Below, one piece after another: positions 35,037-46,804 of a stretch of DNA of 64,000 nucleotides. Position 1 is the stretch's first letter, and each line of letters starts with the position of its first letter. The translations under genes were made by a program, and so were the position numbers. The notes under the pieces are model-generated. The model ran no database searches. It had not been told where the DNA came from and saw nothing but the letters and a program-made list of their open reading frames with translations. This DNA comes from Symsagittifera roscoffensis (lineage: Eukaryota; Xenacoelomorpha; Acoela; Convolutidae): NCBI RefSeq assembly GCF_963678635.1, contig NW_026970820.1, positions 1,176,001 through 1,240,000 on the forward strand. Direction: 5' to 3'.

Positions 35037-36699
35037 TACCTCGATCCAGGACAACGGATAGTTGTTTTTAATTTTTCATAAAATTTATTTTTCTTTAATG
35101 CTTGTTTTCATTTTCTCATGAGAAGCTGTAGACATTTCAAAACATTTTGATTTCATTAAACAATGGTTCTCAAAACAACTGACGTTGAGTGCTTAAAAAT
35201 ACGGTTGGTGAAAACTGGTAAGGGATAATGTTGAGAAAAATTGTAAGCTTTGAAGAAGTTTAAAAAAAAGTTTTTTTTCTTCTTTTTTTTGTTAAATCAG
35301 GAGAAATCAATTAAATTTTACCTTAAAACAACTATTAATTTTAAGTAATGAAGATTCCTGTTCTAGCCTTTTATAACACGTTGGCAGAAAAAAACATCAA
35401 AATGTTTGAAAATGTTTTAAAATAAAGAAAAATTAAAAATTGTTTTTTTTTTGGAAAAATATCAAAAAATAGTAAATTTCAAAATTGGAAAAAAATGAAA
35501 ATTAATTGCAAAATACGATTCAGCGTACCCAACTTAGTGTGTCTAGCATTTTAAATCACCAAAAAAGGTTGAAAATTGTAGATTTTATGAAGTTTTCATT
35601 TTGGCTATTTTTCCTTGTCGCCTCCACTTAAGGCACCTTTGAGCCAACTTGAGAAACTGGAACCTAAAGAAGCTATACAGATAGTCTGAATGAGCCGCTT
35701 TCATTGTGATAACACGCCTGGAAGAAAAAAACTCCAGAAAAGAAAGAAAATTTTGAACTTTAACCTTTTTCTTCTTCAAATGGCGATACTTAGAATAATT
35801 TTTATGCTGAAAAGTTCAAAAAAAATCAAAAAATTCAAATTTTGAAAAACAATTAAAAAAATCTAAGCAGTCTGTTTATTGGAGTCTTCGAGGTTTTGAT
35901 AGACCTTATCTGGCGGCTAACAACAAAAGGATCACTTATTTTAAAAATTTGAGAAAGATCAAAAAAACATGTTTTTTCGATTTTTTTGACAGAATTCCGA
36001 AAGCGATATCTTGGCTAAAAACAAAATTGAGGGCCTAAAATTAGTAAAAAAAGTACTCCCACACAAAGTACATTAGGTTGGAAACAAAAAAATGACTCTG
36101 ACTCAAAAATCGTTTTTTAACTTTATTTCTGAACAAAAAATTGTAAAAAAATCAAAAAGTTAAATTTTTTTTGAAAAAAATGATTTTTTTGAAAAAGTGC
36201 CAATTTTTAGCTGAAACTTTTCATTTTAGCTAAGAAAGCCAGAGCAATGCCCTTTAAGCTCAAATAAATTAATTAACCAAACTTTTTTCAAGTTTTTTCG
36301 TTAAAGGCTTTTATTTTGAAAAAGTATTCAAAAATGGGTAAAAAAAAGTCAAAAAAATCATTTTTCTCCGATTCAAAAACCTCCACTACCATGATGATTA
36401 GTGCGTTAGATAGGACTGCTGAGATCAATTTAGACGTTCTTACATAAGTATATCGAATTTTTTACTTATTTTTGAGAATTAAGCAAAATAAAAACTTTTC
36501 CCAAATTGGGCAAAAAGCCCAAATTAGCCCAAACACCTGTTAAAAATTGTTGGGTCAAAAAATCACAAAAGGAAACCCCTATTCGTTTGACATTTTAGGG
36601 CCGCATGCAAAAAATTAGACCAATCTAACCTGACAATTTCGAGAATCAACTTTTTTGTCAAAATTCTCTAAAGACCAATTTAGGGAGATTACTTGTACC

Positions 36700-36756
36700 G
36701 GTGGGGGCCCTACCCCACCTAAAAAATTTTTGAAATGCTGGAACGCGGCCACCTAG
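36700..36756 (+). other. Unit-end hairpin T16 plus CTAG (GGTGGGG version)
   Basis: Arms GGTGGGG (36700-36706) and CCCCACC (36713-36719), loop GCCCTA (one C shorter than T7), 33-nt spacer, CTAG 36753-36756. Confidence 0.85.
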
Positions 36757-36883
36757 CACAATCAGGTACTAGTGGCTTGATTTTGGTTTTTAATATTGTC
36801 TGGAACCAAAAGAGAGTTTTGTCAAGCATCGACATCATGTGTTCAAGCAAATACGTGGTCTTCTACGCATTCCCATTAGCAAT

Positions 36884-36898
36884 GCGCCCTTCGGGCGC
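36884..36898 (+). other. Head hairpin of family D, U16
   Basis: Arms GCGCCC (36884-36889) and GGGCGC (36893-36898), loop TTC, 127 nt from the unit start. Confidence 0.75.
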
Positions 36899-37199
36899 AA
36901 ATGCCAATGCTCAATTAATTTTGCCAGGTGAAAATTTTTTAAAGAAAAATTCTGATAAATTTTAACTTAAACTACCACCAAAAAACGGATAGATTTCAAA
37001 GTGTGAAATAATCAAGTTTTTGCTAATACCGGACATGCAGTGAGACTGATTTCGGCAAAAATAAAATGGAAAATGAAGGAAATGGAAAGAAAAAAATTGT
37101 TCAAATAAGAACGCATTATCAAAAACTTATTTGATCTCCGCTAATGTCACAATTCCGATCAGACTGATTCCAGATTTTAAGCGTAGAGTTTACGGTTAC

Positions 37200-37242
37200 G
37201 GTTGCTCCCTCTACAGTTCCCAGAGGGACCGAGTGAGCAACC
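37200..37242 (+). other. Internal compound hairpin, U16 (re-paired outer arms)
   Basis: Outer arms GGTTGCTC and GAGCAACC pair perfectly over 8 bp, with CTC/GAG further in. In U6 the same positions read GGCTGCTC and GAGCATCC, so changes on both sides restored pairing. The inner left arm is GTTCCC, with one mismatch to GGGACC. It starts 443 nt from the unit start. Confidence 0.78.
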
Positions 37243-38915
37243 TACCTCGATCCAGGATAACGGATAGTTGTTTTTAATTTTTCACAAAATTTTTTTCACT
37301 AATGCTTGTTTTCAATTCCTCATGAGAAGCTGTACAAATTTTTTTAAAAATGATTTTTTTTAATCAATGCTTCCAAGAACAACTGTTGTTAGGCGGTTAC
37401 AAATGCGGTTGGTGAAAACTATTAAGGGATAATGATGAGAAAAATTGTAAGTTTTCAAATGATTTTAAAAACAGTTTTTTTCTTTTTTTCTTTTCTAAAT
37501 TGGGAGAAATGAATCAGTTTATTTAAGTTTTCCTCGCACTAACCACTGTTCATAAGTAATGAAGATTCCTGTTCTAGCCGTTTATAACACTTTGGCAGAA
37601 AAAAACATCAATATGATGTAAAATGTTTTAAAAAAGAGAAAAATTTGAAAATTATGTTTTATTTTTTAAAAAATCTAAAATTTGTAATTTTCAAAAATGT
37701 AAAAAAGTGAAAAACAATTGCATATTACGATTCACCGTACCCAAATTAGTGGGTCTAGTATTTTAAATTATCAAAAAATGTTGAATATTGTGGATTTTAT
37801 GAAGTTTTCATTCTGACTATTTTTCCTTGTTGCGTCCACTTAAGGCACCTTTGAGCCAACTTGAGAAACTGGAACCTAAACAAGCTATACAGATAGTCTG
37901 AATGAGCCATTTTCAGCGTGATAACACGCCTGGAAGAAAAAAAAAACTCCAGAAAAGAAAGAAAACTTTGAACTTAAACCTTTTTTCTTCTTCAAATGGC
38001 GATACTTAGAATAATTTTTCAGCTGAAAAGTTCAAAAAAAATCAAAAAAATCAAATTTTGAAGAAATGTAAAAAAAATCTCATCAGTCTGTTCATTGGAG
38101 TCTTCGAGGTTCCGGGAGACCTTATCTGGCGACTAACAACAAGTGGATCACTTATTTTAAAAGTTTGAGAAAGGTCAAAAAAACATGTTTTTTAGACTTT
38201 TTTGACAAAATTTCGAAAGCAATATCTTGGCTAAAAACAAGAATGAGGGCCTAAAATTAGTACAAACAGTACTCCCACATAAGGTACCTTAGGTTGGAAA
38301 CAAAAAATTGACTCTGACTCAAAAATCGTTTTTTAACTTTATTTCTGAACAAGAAATTGAAAAGAAATCAAAAACTTAAAAATTTTTTGAAAAAAATGAT
38401 TGTTTTGAAAAAGTGCCAGTTTTTAGCTGAAACTTTTCTTTTTAGCTAATAAAGCCAGAGCAATGCCCTTTAAGCTCAAATAATTTAATTAAGCAAATTA
38501 TTTTCAAGTTTTTTCGTTAAAGGCTTTTATTTTGAAAAAGTATTCAAAAATGGGTAAAAAAAAGTCAAAAAAATCAATTTTCTCAGATTCAAAAACCTCC
38601 ACCACCATGATGATTAGTTCGCTAGATAGGACTGCTGCAATCAATTTAGACGTATTTTCATAAGTATATCAAAAATTTTATTTATTTTTGAGAATTAAGC
38701 AAAATAAAAACTTTTCCCAAATTGGGCAAAAAGCCCAAATTAGCCCAAACACCTGTTAAAAATTGTTGGGTCGAAAAATCACAAAAAGAAACCCCTATTC
38801 GTTTGACATTTTAGGGCCGCATGCAAAAAATTAGACCAATCTAACCTGACAATTTCGAGAATCAACTTTTTTGTCAAAATTCTCTAAAGACCAATTTAGG
38901 GAGATTACTTGTACC

Positions 38916-38972
38916 GGTGGGGGCCCTACCCCACCTAAAAAATTTTTGAAATGCTGGAACGCGGCCACCTAG
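38916..38972 (+). other. Unit-end hairpin T17 plus CTAG (GGTGGGG version)
   Basis: Arms GGTGGGG (38916-38922) and CCCCACC (38929-38935), loop GCCCTA, 33-nt spacer, CTAG 38969-38972. Confidence 0.85.
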
Positions 38973-39408
38973 AGGTTACTCTTTCGCCCCACCCACCCGA
39001 CCAATATCATTTACCCACCCACCTGATCAGTCAGGCCACGACTACCATTTTTCGATTTGATCGAGTAACGAAAAGCTGTTTGTGATTCTCCATCACCTTA
39101 AAAATGAAGGAGCAGGTTTTTACTTAGCCAACTATCCTTTTGGGGGTAAAAAGGGTTTGATTTTTGATGCGTCTTTGCCCGAAAACCTCATCAAAAAGAA
39201 TAATTTACCCGGCTTTTCTAGTATTTGCTGACCACATTTTCGATCTGTCTCTGGCCACGACGTCGTTTAGTTAATGTTCTTCCCCGACATTTTTTTCTAT
39301 AATCGTATATTTTTACGAATAAAAGAGATTGCCAATACATCAGCGCTGTCCAAAACAGATTAGGAAATTGAACAACTTTAGTTATTTTTTTTTTTTGATC
39401 GTCGTAAC

Positions 39409-39451
39409 GGATGCTCCCCACATGGGACCACAGGGGTCCCAGGGAGCATCC
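39409..39451 (+). other. Internal compound hairpin, U17
   Basis: Perfect outer arms GGATGCTCCC and GGGAGCATCC, inner GGGACC/GGTCCC, as in U11. It starts 436 nt from the unit start. Confidence 0.85.
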
Positions 39452-41219
39452 CAAAAGGATTAAAGCAAAAGTTCAACAATTATTTACCCGTCAATTTGGG
39501 TCACTCTTGCGGTTCAACAATCTGTATTTTTTAAAAATGATTCCAAGAACAGTTCAGGGCTGCATGCAAAAAATAAGAACATTCTCACGCATCGGAATTA
39601 GGAAATTACTAATTATTTTTTTTAAATTCTCATTATTTGTAGTAGCTTTATAAGATCCAAAATGAAAAACTAAAAAATCAACAATTTTTAACTATTTTTG
39701 AAATTAAAACATTCTGTATCTACTAAATCGACAATGGCAAGCTCAAATACACCATCAAAAATCATTTTTTTTTTCACTTTTAAAAACTTAAATTTTTTTG
39801 AGAAAAAAAAAGTTGAGTCAGAAACGGGAAAAATCATATTTTTTCAAAATGTCAAAAAAATTGTTCCATTTAAACTTATTCAGTAGGCCATACGTTGGGA
39901 ACCTGTTCAGAATGTTTTACATAATCAATGCAGCAAAATTTACCCATTTTGAGAAAAGTGCAAAAAACGCCTTTTTGGTTAACTGAAAAAAGTGGAAAAA
40001 AGGGGAAAAGGGGTCTTCAAAATGAAACCATCCAAAAGTGGCATTAACTAACTGCCATTATTTTGTGAATTCAGACCCGCATGCAAAAATTTACGAAAAT
40101 CCTACGTGAAGTTTTTCAGAACAGATTAGTTTCTCCGGATTTTTGGTAGTACTGATTTCTTTACTGTACTTATAATTAAAGTCAAATCAAAAAGTCGTAA
40201 AAACTACAATTTTTAATCAATTTTGACAAATAAATGATCAAAACCCACTAAATTGGCTATGGCAAGTCCGAATCTACCATCAGAAACCATTTTTTCCCAT
40301 TTCTGAAAATTTTCATTTTTTAAAAAATAAATGTTGAGTCACAAACGGGAAAAATCATATTTTTTCAAAAAGTCAAAAATAATTCCTCCATTTAAACTAA
40401 ATCATCAGGCCACACGTTAGGAACCTGTTCAGAAAGGTTTCCATGATCAAAGCAGCAAAAGTCACCCATTTTGAGAAAAGTCGAAAAAACACCTTTTTAG
40501 TTAACTCAAAAAAGTGGAAAAAGTGGGGAAAGGGGTCTTCAAAATGAAACCATCCAAAAGTGGCATTAACAAACTGCCATTATTTTCTAATTTCAGACCT
40601 GCATGCAAAAAATTACGAAAATCCTACCTGAAGTTTTTGAGAACAGATTAGTTTCTCGGGAATTTTGGTAGTACTATTTTTATTACTATAATTATAATTA
40701 AAGTCAAAACTAAAAGTCGTAAAAACTACAATTTTTAATCAATTTTGACAAATAAATGGTCAAAACCCACTAAATTGGCTATGGCAAGTTCGAATATACC
40801 ATCAGAAACCATTTTTTCCCATTTTTGAAAATTTTCATTTTTTTGAAAATAAATGTTGAGTCACAAAAGGGAAAAATCAAATTTTTTCAAAAAGTCAAAA
40901 AAAACTGTTCCAATTAAACTTATTCCTTAGGCCAAACGTTGGGAACCTGTTCAGAATGGTTTTCATGATCATAGCAGCAAAATTTACCCATTTTGAGAAA
41001 AGTCGAAAAAACACCTTTTTAGTTAACTCGAAAAAGTGGAAAAAGTGGGAAAAAGGGTCTTCAAAATGAAACCATCCAAAAGTGGCACTAACAAACTGCC
41101 ATTATTTTCCAAATTCAGACCCGCATGCAAAAAATTAGGAAATTCTGACGTGCGGTTTAGCAGAACTCGATAGTTTCCTGGCATTAGTAACAACGTAAAA
41201 AATTTTTTGCCTTTTGACC

Positions 41220-41274
41220 GGAAGGGGCCCCTACCCCTTCCTAATCGCTTTTTGTGCTACACGCGACCATCTAG
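41220..41274 (+). other. Unit-end hairpin T18 plus CTAG
   Basis: Arms GGAAGGGG and CCCCTTCC (41220-41241), loop CCCCTA, CTAG 41271-41274, followed by the AGGAAATTG tag. Confidence 0.85.
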
Positions 41275-41752
41275 AGGAAATTGTTTCGCCCCACCCACCC
41301 GACCAATTCATTTACCCACCCACCTGATCAGTCAGTGCGCCTTGACGACGTCTTTTGAAATTTGATTCATTCCGTAGCTGGAATCGATGCCCTAAGACAA
41401 AAAAGTTTGACAGACACATCTCCAACTATGTGATAGAGCATTTGTCGAATCAATTTTTCTAAAAAAAATTTTGAAAAACAAAGCCTGAAAAAAATCTTGC
41501 GCTTTCATCACATATGTCATCGAAGCAAAAAGAGTACCGTGTTGGTTACATAATTGTATCCCAGTATCCACAATGCTAGAAGCAGGAAAACACTAAAACA
41601 CCTTTCTATTAAATTTGAGATAGAATGTCTCATGAAGGAAATGAAAACTGTCTCCAAGCGTGCAGGATTTCCGAAAAAAATCTCATAACCTGAAACATAA
41701 CAGCACAACATAGCGGCTGCTCTCTAATTCTCTGCTTTTTATTCGAGGTCCC

Positions 41753-41792
41753 GATGCCCCTATCTGGGACCACAAGGGTCCCAGGGCGCATC
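41753..41792 (+). other. Internal compound hairpin, U18
   Basis: The left outer arm has lost one G (CCCGATGC instead of CCCGGATGC), leaving GATGC/GCATC. Inner CTGGGACC/GGTCCCAG is intact. It starts 478 nt from the unit start. Confidence 0.76.
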
Positions 41793-43726
41793 CTATAGGG
41801 ATTAAAGCATTAAACGTAAAATCGTGGAAAGAGAAATTCTAATCACTTATTACAATTTTCCATATTTCATTTTGCTCAGCAATCAATAAACTGTTGTATT
41901 TTTAACTTGAAGAGCCTGTTATATTATCAAACAAAATTTTTCGATAAAAATTACATTTTTTTTTAGTTTTTCAAACAATATTTTTAAATTTGAAACAAAA
42001 GGAACCCTTGCATTTTTTTCAGTAACTAAGTCACTGCACTCTAGCTACACTAGTGAATGTAAAAAATAGTTAAAAAAACGGACAACTGAATCTGATTTGT
42101 AAAATTCAATGTTTTTTTGTTCGGTTTTTAATTAGGATCACGTCAATTAATAATTGAAATTGAGTAAGGACAACAATAAAACACATGCAATTTATGTTCA
42201 ATACTGACAAGAAAAATGATCAAACCACTCTAAATTGACTATGGCAAGCTGAAAACATCCATCGAAAACCACTTTTGTTCACTTTTAAAATTGAATTAGT
42301 TTTTGACCAAAAAAAGTTAGAGATGAAATTGAAAAAAAATTTTTTTTTCCTGAATATGAAAAAATTTGTGTCAAACTGCCTCATCCATTGAAACATTTTC
42401 TATGAACCTATTCAGAAAGGTTCTGTTGAGCAATGCCGAAAAAATAACCCCTTTTGAGAAAAATTCAAAAAACACATTTTTGGTTAACTCAAAAAAGTGG
42501 AAAAAATGGGGAAAGGGGTCTTCAAAATGAAACCATCCAAAAGTGGCATTAAATAACTGCCATTATTTTGTGAATTTAGACCCGCATGCAAAAATTTGCG
42601 AAAATCCTACGGGAAGTTTTTGTGAACAGATTAGTTTCTCCGGAATTTCGGTAGTACTAATTTCATTACTATACTTATAATTAAAGTCAAATGTAAAAGT
42701 CGTAAAAACTACAATTTTTTATCAATTTTGACAAATTAATGATCAAAACCCACTAATTTGGCTATGGCAAGTTCGAATATACCATCAGAAGCCATTTTTT
42801 CTCAATTTTGAAAGTTTTGATTTTTTTGAAAATAAATGTTGAGTCACAAACAGGAAAAATCATATTTTTTTTCAAAATGTCAAAAAAATTGTTCCATTTA
42901 AACTTATTCAGTAGGCCACACGTTGGGAACCTGTTCAGAATGGTCTTCATGATCATAGCAGCAAAATTTACCCATTTTGAGAAAAGTCGAAAAAACACCT
43001 TTCTAGTTAACTCAAAAAAGTGGAAAAAATGGGGAAAAGGGTCTTGAAAACGAAACCATCCAAAAGTGGCATTTACTAACTGCCATTATTTTGTGAATTC
43101 AGACCCGCATGCAAAAATTTAGGAAAATCCTACGTGAAGTTTTTGAGAACAGATTAGTTTCTCCGGAATTTTCGTAGTACTAATTTCTTTACTATACTTA
43201 TAATTAAAGTCAAATCTAAAAGTCGTAAAAACTACAATTTTTTTATAATTTTTGACAAATTAATGATCAAAACCCACTAAATTGGCTATGGCAAGTTCGA
43301 ATATACCATCAGAAACCATTTTTTCCCATTTTTGAAAATTATCATTTTTTTGAAAATAAATGTTGAGTCAGAAACGGGAAAAATGAAATTTTTTCAAAAA
43401 GTCACAAAAAATTGTTCCATTTAAACTTATTCATTAGGCCACACGTTGGGAACCTGTTCAGAATGGTTTTCATGATTATAGCAGCAAAATTTACCCATTT
43501 TGAGAAAAGTCGAAAAAACACCTTTTTAGTTAACGCAAAAAAGTGGAAAAAGTGGGGAAAAGGGTCTTCAAAATGAAACCATCCAAAAGTGGCATTTACA
43601 AACTGCCATTATTTTCAAAATTCAGACCCGCATGCAAAAAATTAGGAAATTCTGACGTGCCGTTTTGCAGAACTCGATAGTTTCTAGGAAAATGTACCAC
43701 TGTAAAAAATTTTCTACTTTTTGACC

Positions 43727-43781
43727 GGGAGGGGCCCCTACCCCTCCCTAATTGCTTTTTGTGCTACACGCGACCATCTAG
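43727..43781 (+). other. Unit-end hairpin T19 plus CTAG (GGGAGGGG version)
   Basis: Arms GGGAGGGG (43727-43734) and CCCCTCCC (43741-43748), loop CCCCTA, CTAG 43778-43781. This version is also found in T5 and T26, on different unit families. Confidence 0.87.
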
Positions 43782-44261
43782 GGGTCCTTAACCGTCCCCA
43801 CCCACCCAACCGAAATAATTATTGACCATTTCACGTCAGTCCGCTTCCACGTCGTCTTTGATTCATTAAATTTGATTCATTCCGTAGCTGGAATCGATTA
43901 ATGTTGTTGCCTAAGAAATAAAAGTTTGACAGACACAACTGTTTGATAGAGAATTTTTCGGATCACTTTTTCTAATAGATTTTCAAATTTATATCCTGAA
44001 AATAATCATGCGCCTTCATCACATATGTCATCGAAGCAAATAGAGTATCGTGTTGGTTCCATCAATGTATCCCAGTATCCACAATGCTAAGAAGCAGGAA
44101 AACTAAAATACCTTTCTATTAAATTTGAGATTCAATGTCTCCTGAAGGAAAAGAAAACGCTCTCCAAGGGTGCAAGTTTTCCGCAAAAACTGTATAAGCT
44201 GAAACATAACAGCACAACATATCGGCTGCTCTCTATTTCTCTGCTCTTTATTCGAGGTCCC

Positions 44262-44303
44262 GGATGCCCCTACCTGGGACCACAAGGGTCCCAGGGCGCA
44301 TCC
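44262..44303 (+). other. Internal compound hairpin, U19
   Basis: Same as U10: CCTGGGACC/GGTCCCAGG inner stem with GGATGC/GCATCC outside. It starts 480 nt from the unit start. Confidence 0.8.
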
Positions 44304-46232
44304 TATAGGGATTAAAGCATCAAACGTACAATCATGAAATGAGAAATTCTAATCACTTATAACAATTTTCCATATTTCATTTTGCTCAGCAATTAATAAA
44401 CTGTTGTATTTTTAACTTGAAGAGCCTGTTATATTATCAAACAAAATTTTTCGATAAAAATTACATTTTTTTTTAGTTTTTCAAACAAAATTTTCAAATT
44501 TGAAACAAAAGAAAACCCTGCATGTCTTTGCAGTAACTAAGTCAATGCACTGTAGCTACACTAGTGAATGTAAAACATAGTTAAAAAAACGGACAACTGA
44601 ATCTGGTTTTTTAAATTTAATTTTTTTTGTTTGGCTTTTAAATAGGATCACGTGAATTAATAATTGAAATTGACCAAACAAGAATATAACACTCGCAATT
44701 TTTGTTCAAAATTGACTAGAAAAATGATCAAACCACTCTATATTGCCTATGGCAAGCTCAAAACATCCATCAAAAACCACTTTTGTTCACTTTTAAAATT
44801 GAATTATTTTTCGACCAAAAAAAGTTAGAGATGAAATTGAAAAAAAAACGAAAATTTACCTAATTTGAAAAAATTGGTGTCAAATTGCCTTATCCATAGA
44901 AACACTTTCTATGAACCTATTCAGAAAGGTTTTGTTGAGCAATGCCGAAAAAATTACCCCTTTTGAGAAAAATTCAAAAAACACATTTTTGGTAAACTCA
45001 AAAAAGTGCAAAAAGTGGGAAAAGGGGTCTTCAAAATGAAACCATCCAAAAGTGGCATTAACTAACTGCCATTTTTTGTGAATTCAGACCCGCATGCAAA
45101 AAATTACGAAGATCCTACGTGAAGTTTTTGAGAACAGATTAGTTTCTCCGGAATTTTGGTAGTACTAATTTCATTACTGTACTTATAATTAAAGTCAAAT
45201 CAAAAAGTCGTAAAAACTACAATTTTTAATCAATTTTGACAAATAAATGATCAAAACCCACTAAATTGGCTATAGCATGTTCGAATCTACCATCAGAAAC
45301 CATTTTTTCCCATTTCTGAAAATTTTCATTTTTTAAAAAATAAATGTTGAGTCACAAACGGGAAAAATCATACTTTTTCAAAAATTCAAAAAAAATTGAT
45401 CCATTTAAACTAATTCATCAGGCAACACGTTGGGAACCTGTTCAGAATGGTTTTCATGATCATAGCAGCAAACTTTACCCATTTTGAGAAAAGTCGAAAA
45501 AACACCTTTTTAGTTAACTCAAAAAAGTGGAAAAAAAGGGGAAAGGGGTCTTGAAAACGAAACCATCCAAAAGTGGCATTTACTAACTGCCATTATTTTG
45601 TGAATTCAGACCCGCATGCAAAAATTTAGGAAAATCCTACGTGAAGTTTTTGAGAACAGATTAGTTTCTCAGGAATTTTGGTAGTACTAATTTCATTACT
45701 ATACTTATAATTAAAGTCAAATGTAAAAGTCATAAAAACTACAATTTTTTATCAATTTTGACAATTTAATGATCAAAACCCACTAAATTGGCTATGGCAA
45801 GTTCGAATATACCATCAGAAACCATTTTTTCCCATTTTTGAAAATTTTCATTTTTGTGAAAATAAATGTTGAGTCACAAACGGGAAAAATCATATTTTTT
45901 CAAAAAGTCAAAAAAAAATGTTCCATTTAAACTTATTCATTAGGCCACACGTTGGGAACCTGTTCACAATGGTCTTCATGATTATAGCAGCAAAATTTAC
46001 CCATTTTGAGAAAAGTCGAAAAAACACCTTTTTAGTTAACTGAAAAAAGTGGAAAAAGTGGGAAAAAGGGTCTTCAAAATGAAACCATCCAAAAATGGCA
46101 TTAACAAACTGCCATTATTTTCTAAATTCAGACCCGCATGCAAAAAATTAGGAAATTCTGACGTGCCGTTTAGCAGAACTCGATAGTTTCTAGGAATATG
46201 GACCAATGTAAAAAATTTATTGCCTTTTGACC

Positions 46233-46287
46233 GGAAGGGGCCCCTACCCCTTCCTAATCGCTTTTTGTGCTACACGCGACCATCTAG
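46233..46287 (+). other. Unit-end hairpin T20 plus CTAG
   Basis: Arms GGAAGGGG and CCCCTTCC (46233-46254), loop CCCCTA, CTAG 46284-46287. It is followed by CCGG and TCAGG of a B head. Confidence 0.85.
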
Positions 46288-46763
46288 CCGGTCAGGTCTG
46301 CGTCCCACCCGCCCTCCGTGACTAATCTTGCTTCCGAGAAATATCAATTGTTTCACCTTTACCCCATCTCAGGTCAGTTACTCTTGAAAAAAGTCCTACT
46401 TGAAACGTTCGCATTCACTTTGCCCCCTACGGGCGCAATGGTGAAGCCCATTTTTTCTTCTCACTGAACTTCTTCTCCGAACAGTTCACATAAAACATTA
46501 CTATGGTTTTATCTAAATTTTGCCGTGTCCAGCTGCGACTCCGACTTTTTTCACGTCACTGGTGTTCCAACAACAGGACCACATGAGATTCCCATTCAGA
46601 TACTGTCTCAATTTTGAAAAAACTGATTTGATTTTTTTGCCGTTTTTCGTAAAATAAACTAATTACTTCATTCGAATTAGAAAAAAATACCGAAAAACAC
46701 TTAAAGATAGCAAGACATTATTGTGACTGTCGTCTATATATGTTCTCTTTGTTCGAGGTCAAT

Positions 46764-46804
46764 GATGCTCCCTAAGTGGGACCACAAGGGTCCCAGGGAG
46801 CATC
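46764..46804 (+). other. Internal compound hairpin, U20
   Basis: Perfect arms GATGCTCCCT and AGGGAGCATC around GGGACC/GGTCCC. It starts 476 nt from the unit start. Confidence 0.85.

Larger units (their letters stand above)
34547..36756 (+). repeat. U15: family D unit
   Basis: Complete 2210-nt unit, homologous along its length to U6 and U16 but clearly diverged from both by substitutions and small indels. Single anchor GCATGC at 36603. The paired TTGGGC/GCCCAA segment recurs near 36505. It is followed directly by another D unit, the only D-D pair here. No gene supported. Confidence 0.86.
36757..38972 (+). repeat. U16: family D unit
   Basis: Complete 2216-nt unit of the D type, with the D body and a single anchor GCATGC at 38819. 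It is followed by a C2 unit whose tag is AGGTTACTC. This is the only non-B unit followed by that tag. No gene supported; the 76-codon frame at 36735 spans the unit boundary and is not conserved. Confidence 0.86.
38973..41274 (+). repeat. U17: family C2 unit, copy of U9 and U11
   Basis: Complete 2302-nt unit. It begins AGGTTACTC where U9 and U11 begin AGGAAATTG; from TTTCGCCCC on it is near-identical to U11. Anchors are GCATGC 39562, 40079, 40601 and 41123, spacing 517, 522 and 522. Its left neighbour is D and its right neighbour A, different from the other copies. No gene supported. Confidence 0.88.
41275..43781 (+). repeat. U18: family A unit, second half shared with U25
   Basis: Complete 2507-nt unit. 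The head (GCGCCTTGACGACGTC) is A-like but diverged. Anchors are GAATGT 42055, GCATGC 42584, 43107 and 43630, spacing 529, 523 and 523. From about 42570 on it matches U25 (60110 on), including the rare TTTGCGAAAATCCTACGGG, while the heads differ. It ends with the GGGAGGGG hairpin. No gene supported. Confidence 0.87.
43782..46287 (+). repeat. U19: family A unit, twin of U10
   Basis: Complete 2506-nt unit starting GGGTCCTTAACCG. Anchors are GAATGT 44566, GCATGC 45092, 45614 and 46136, spacing 526, 522 and 522. It is near-identical to U10 with a few substitutions and A/T-run length changes. No gene supported. Confidence 0.88.
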
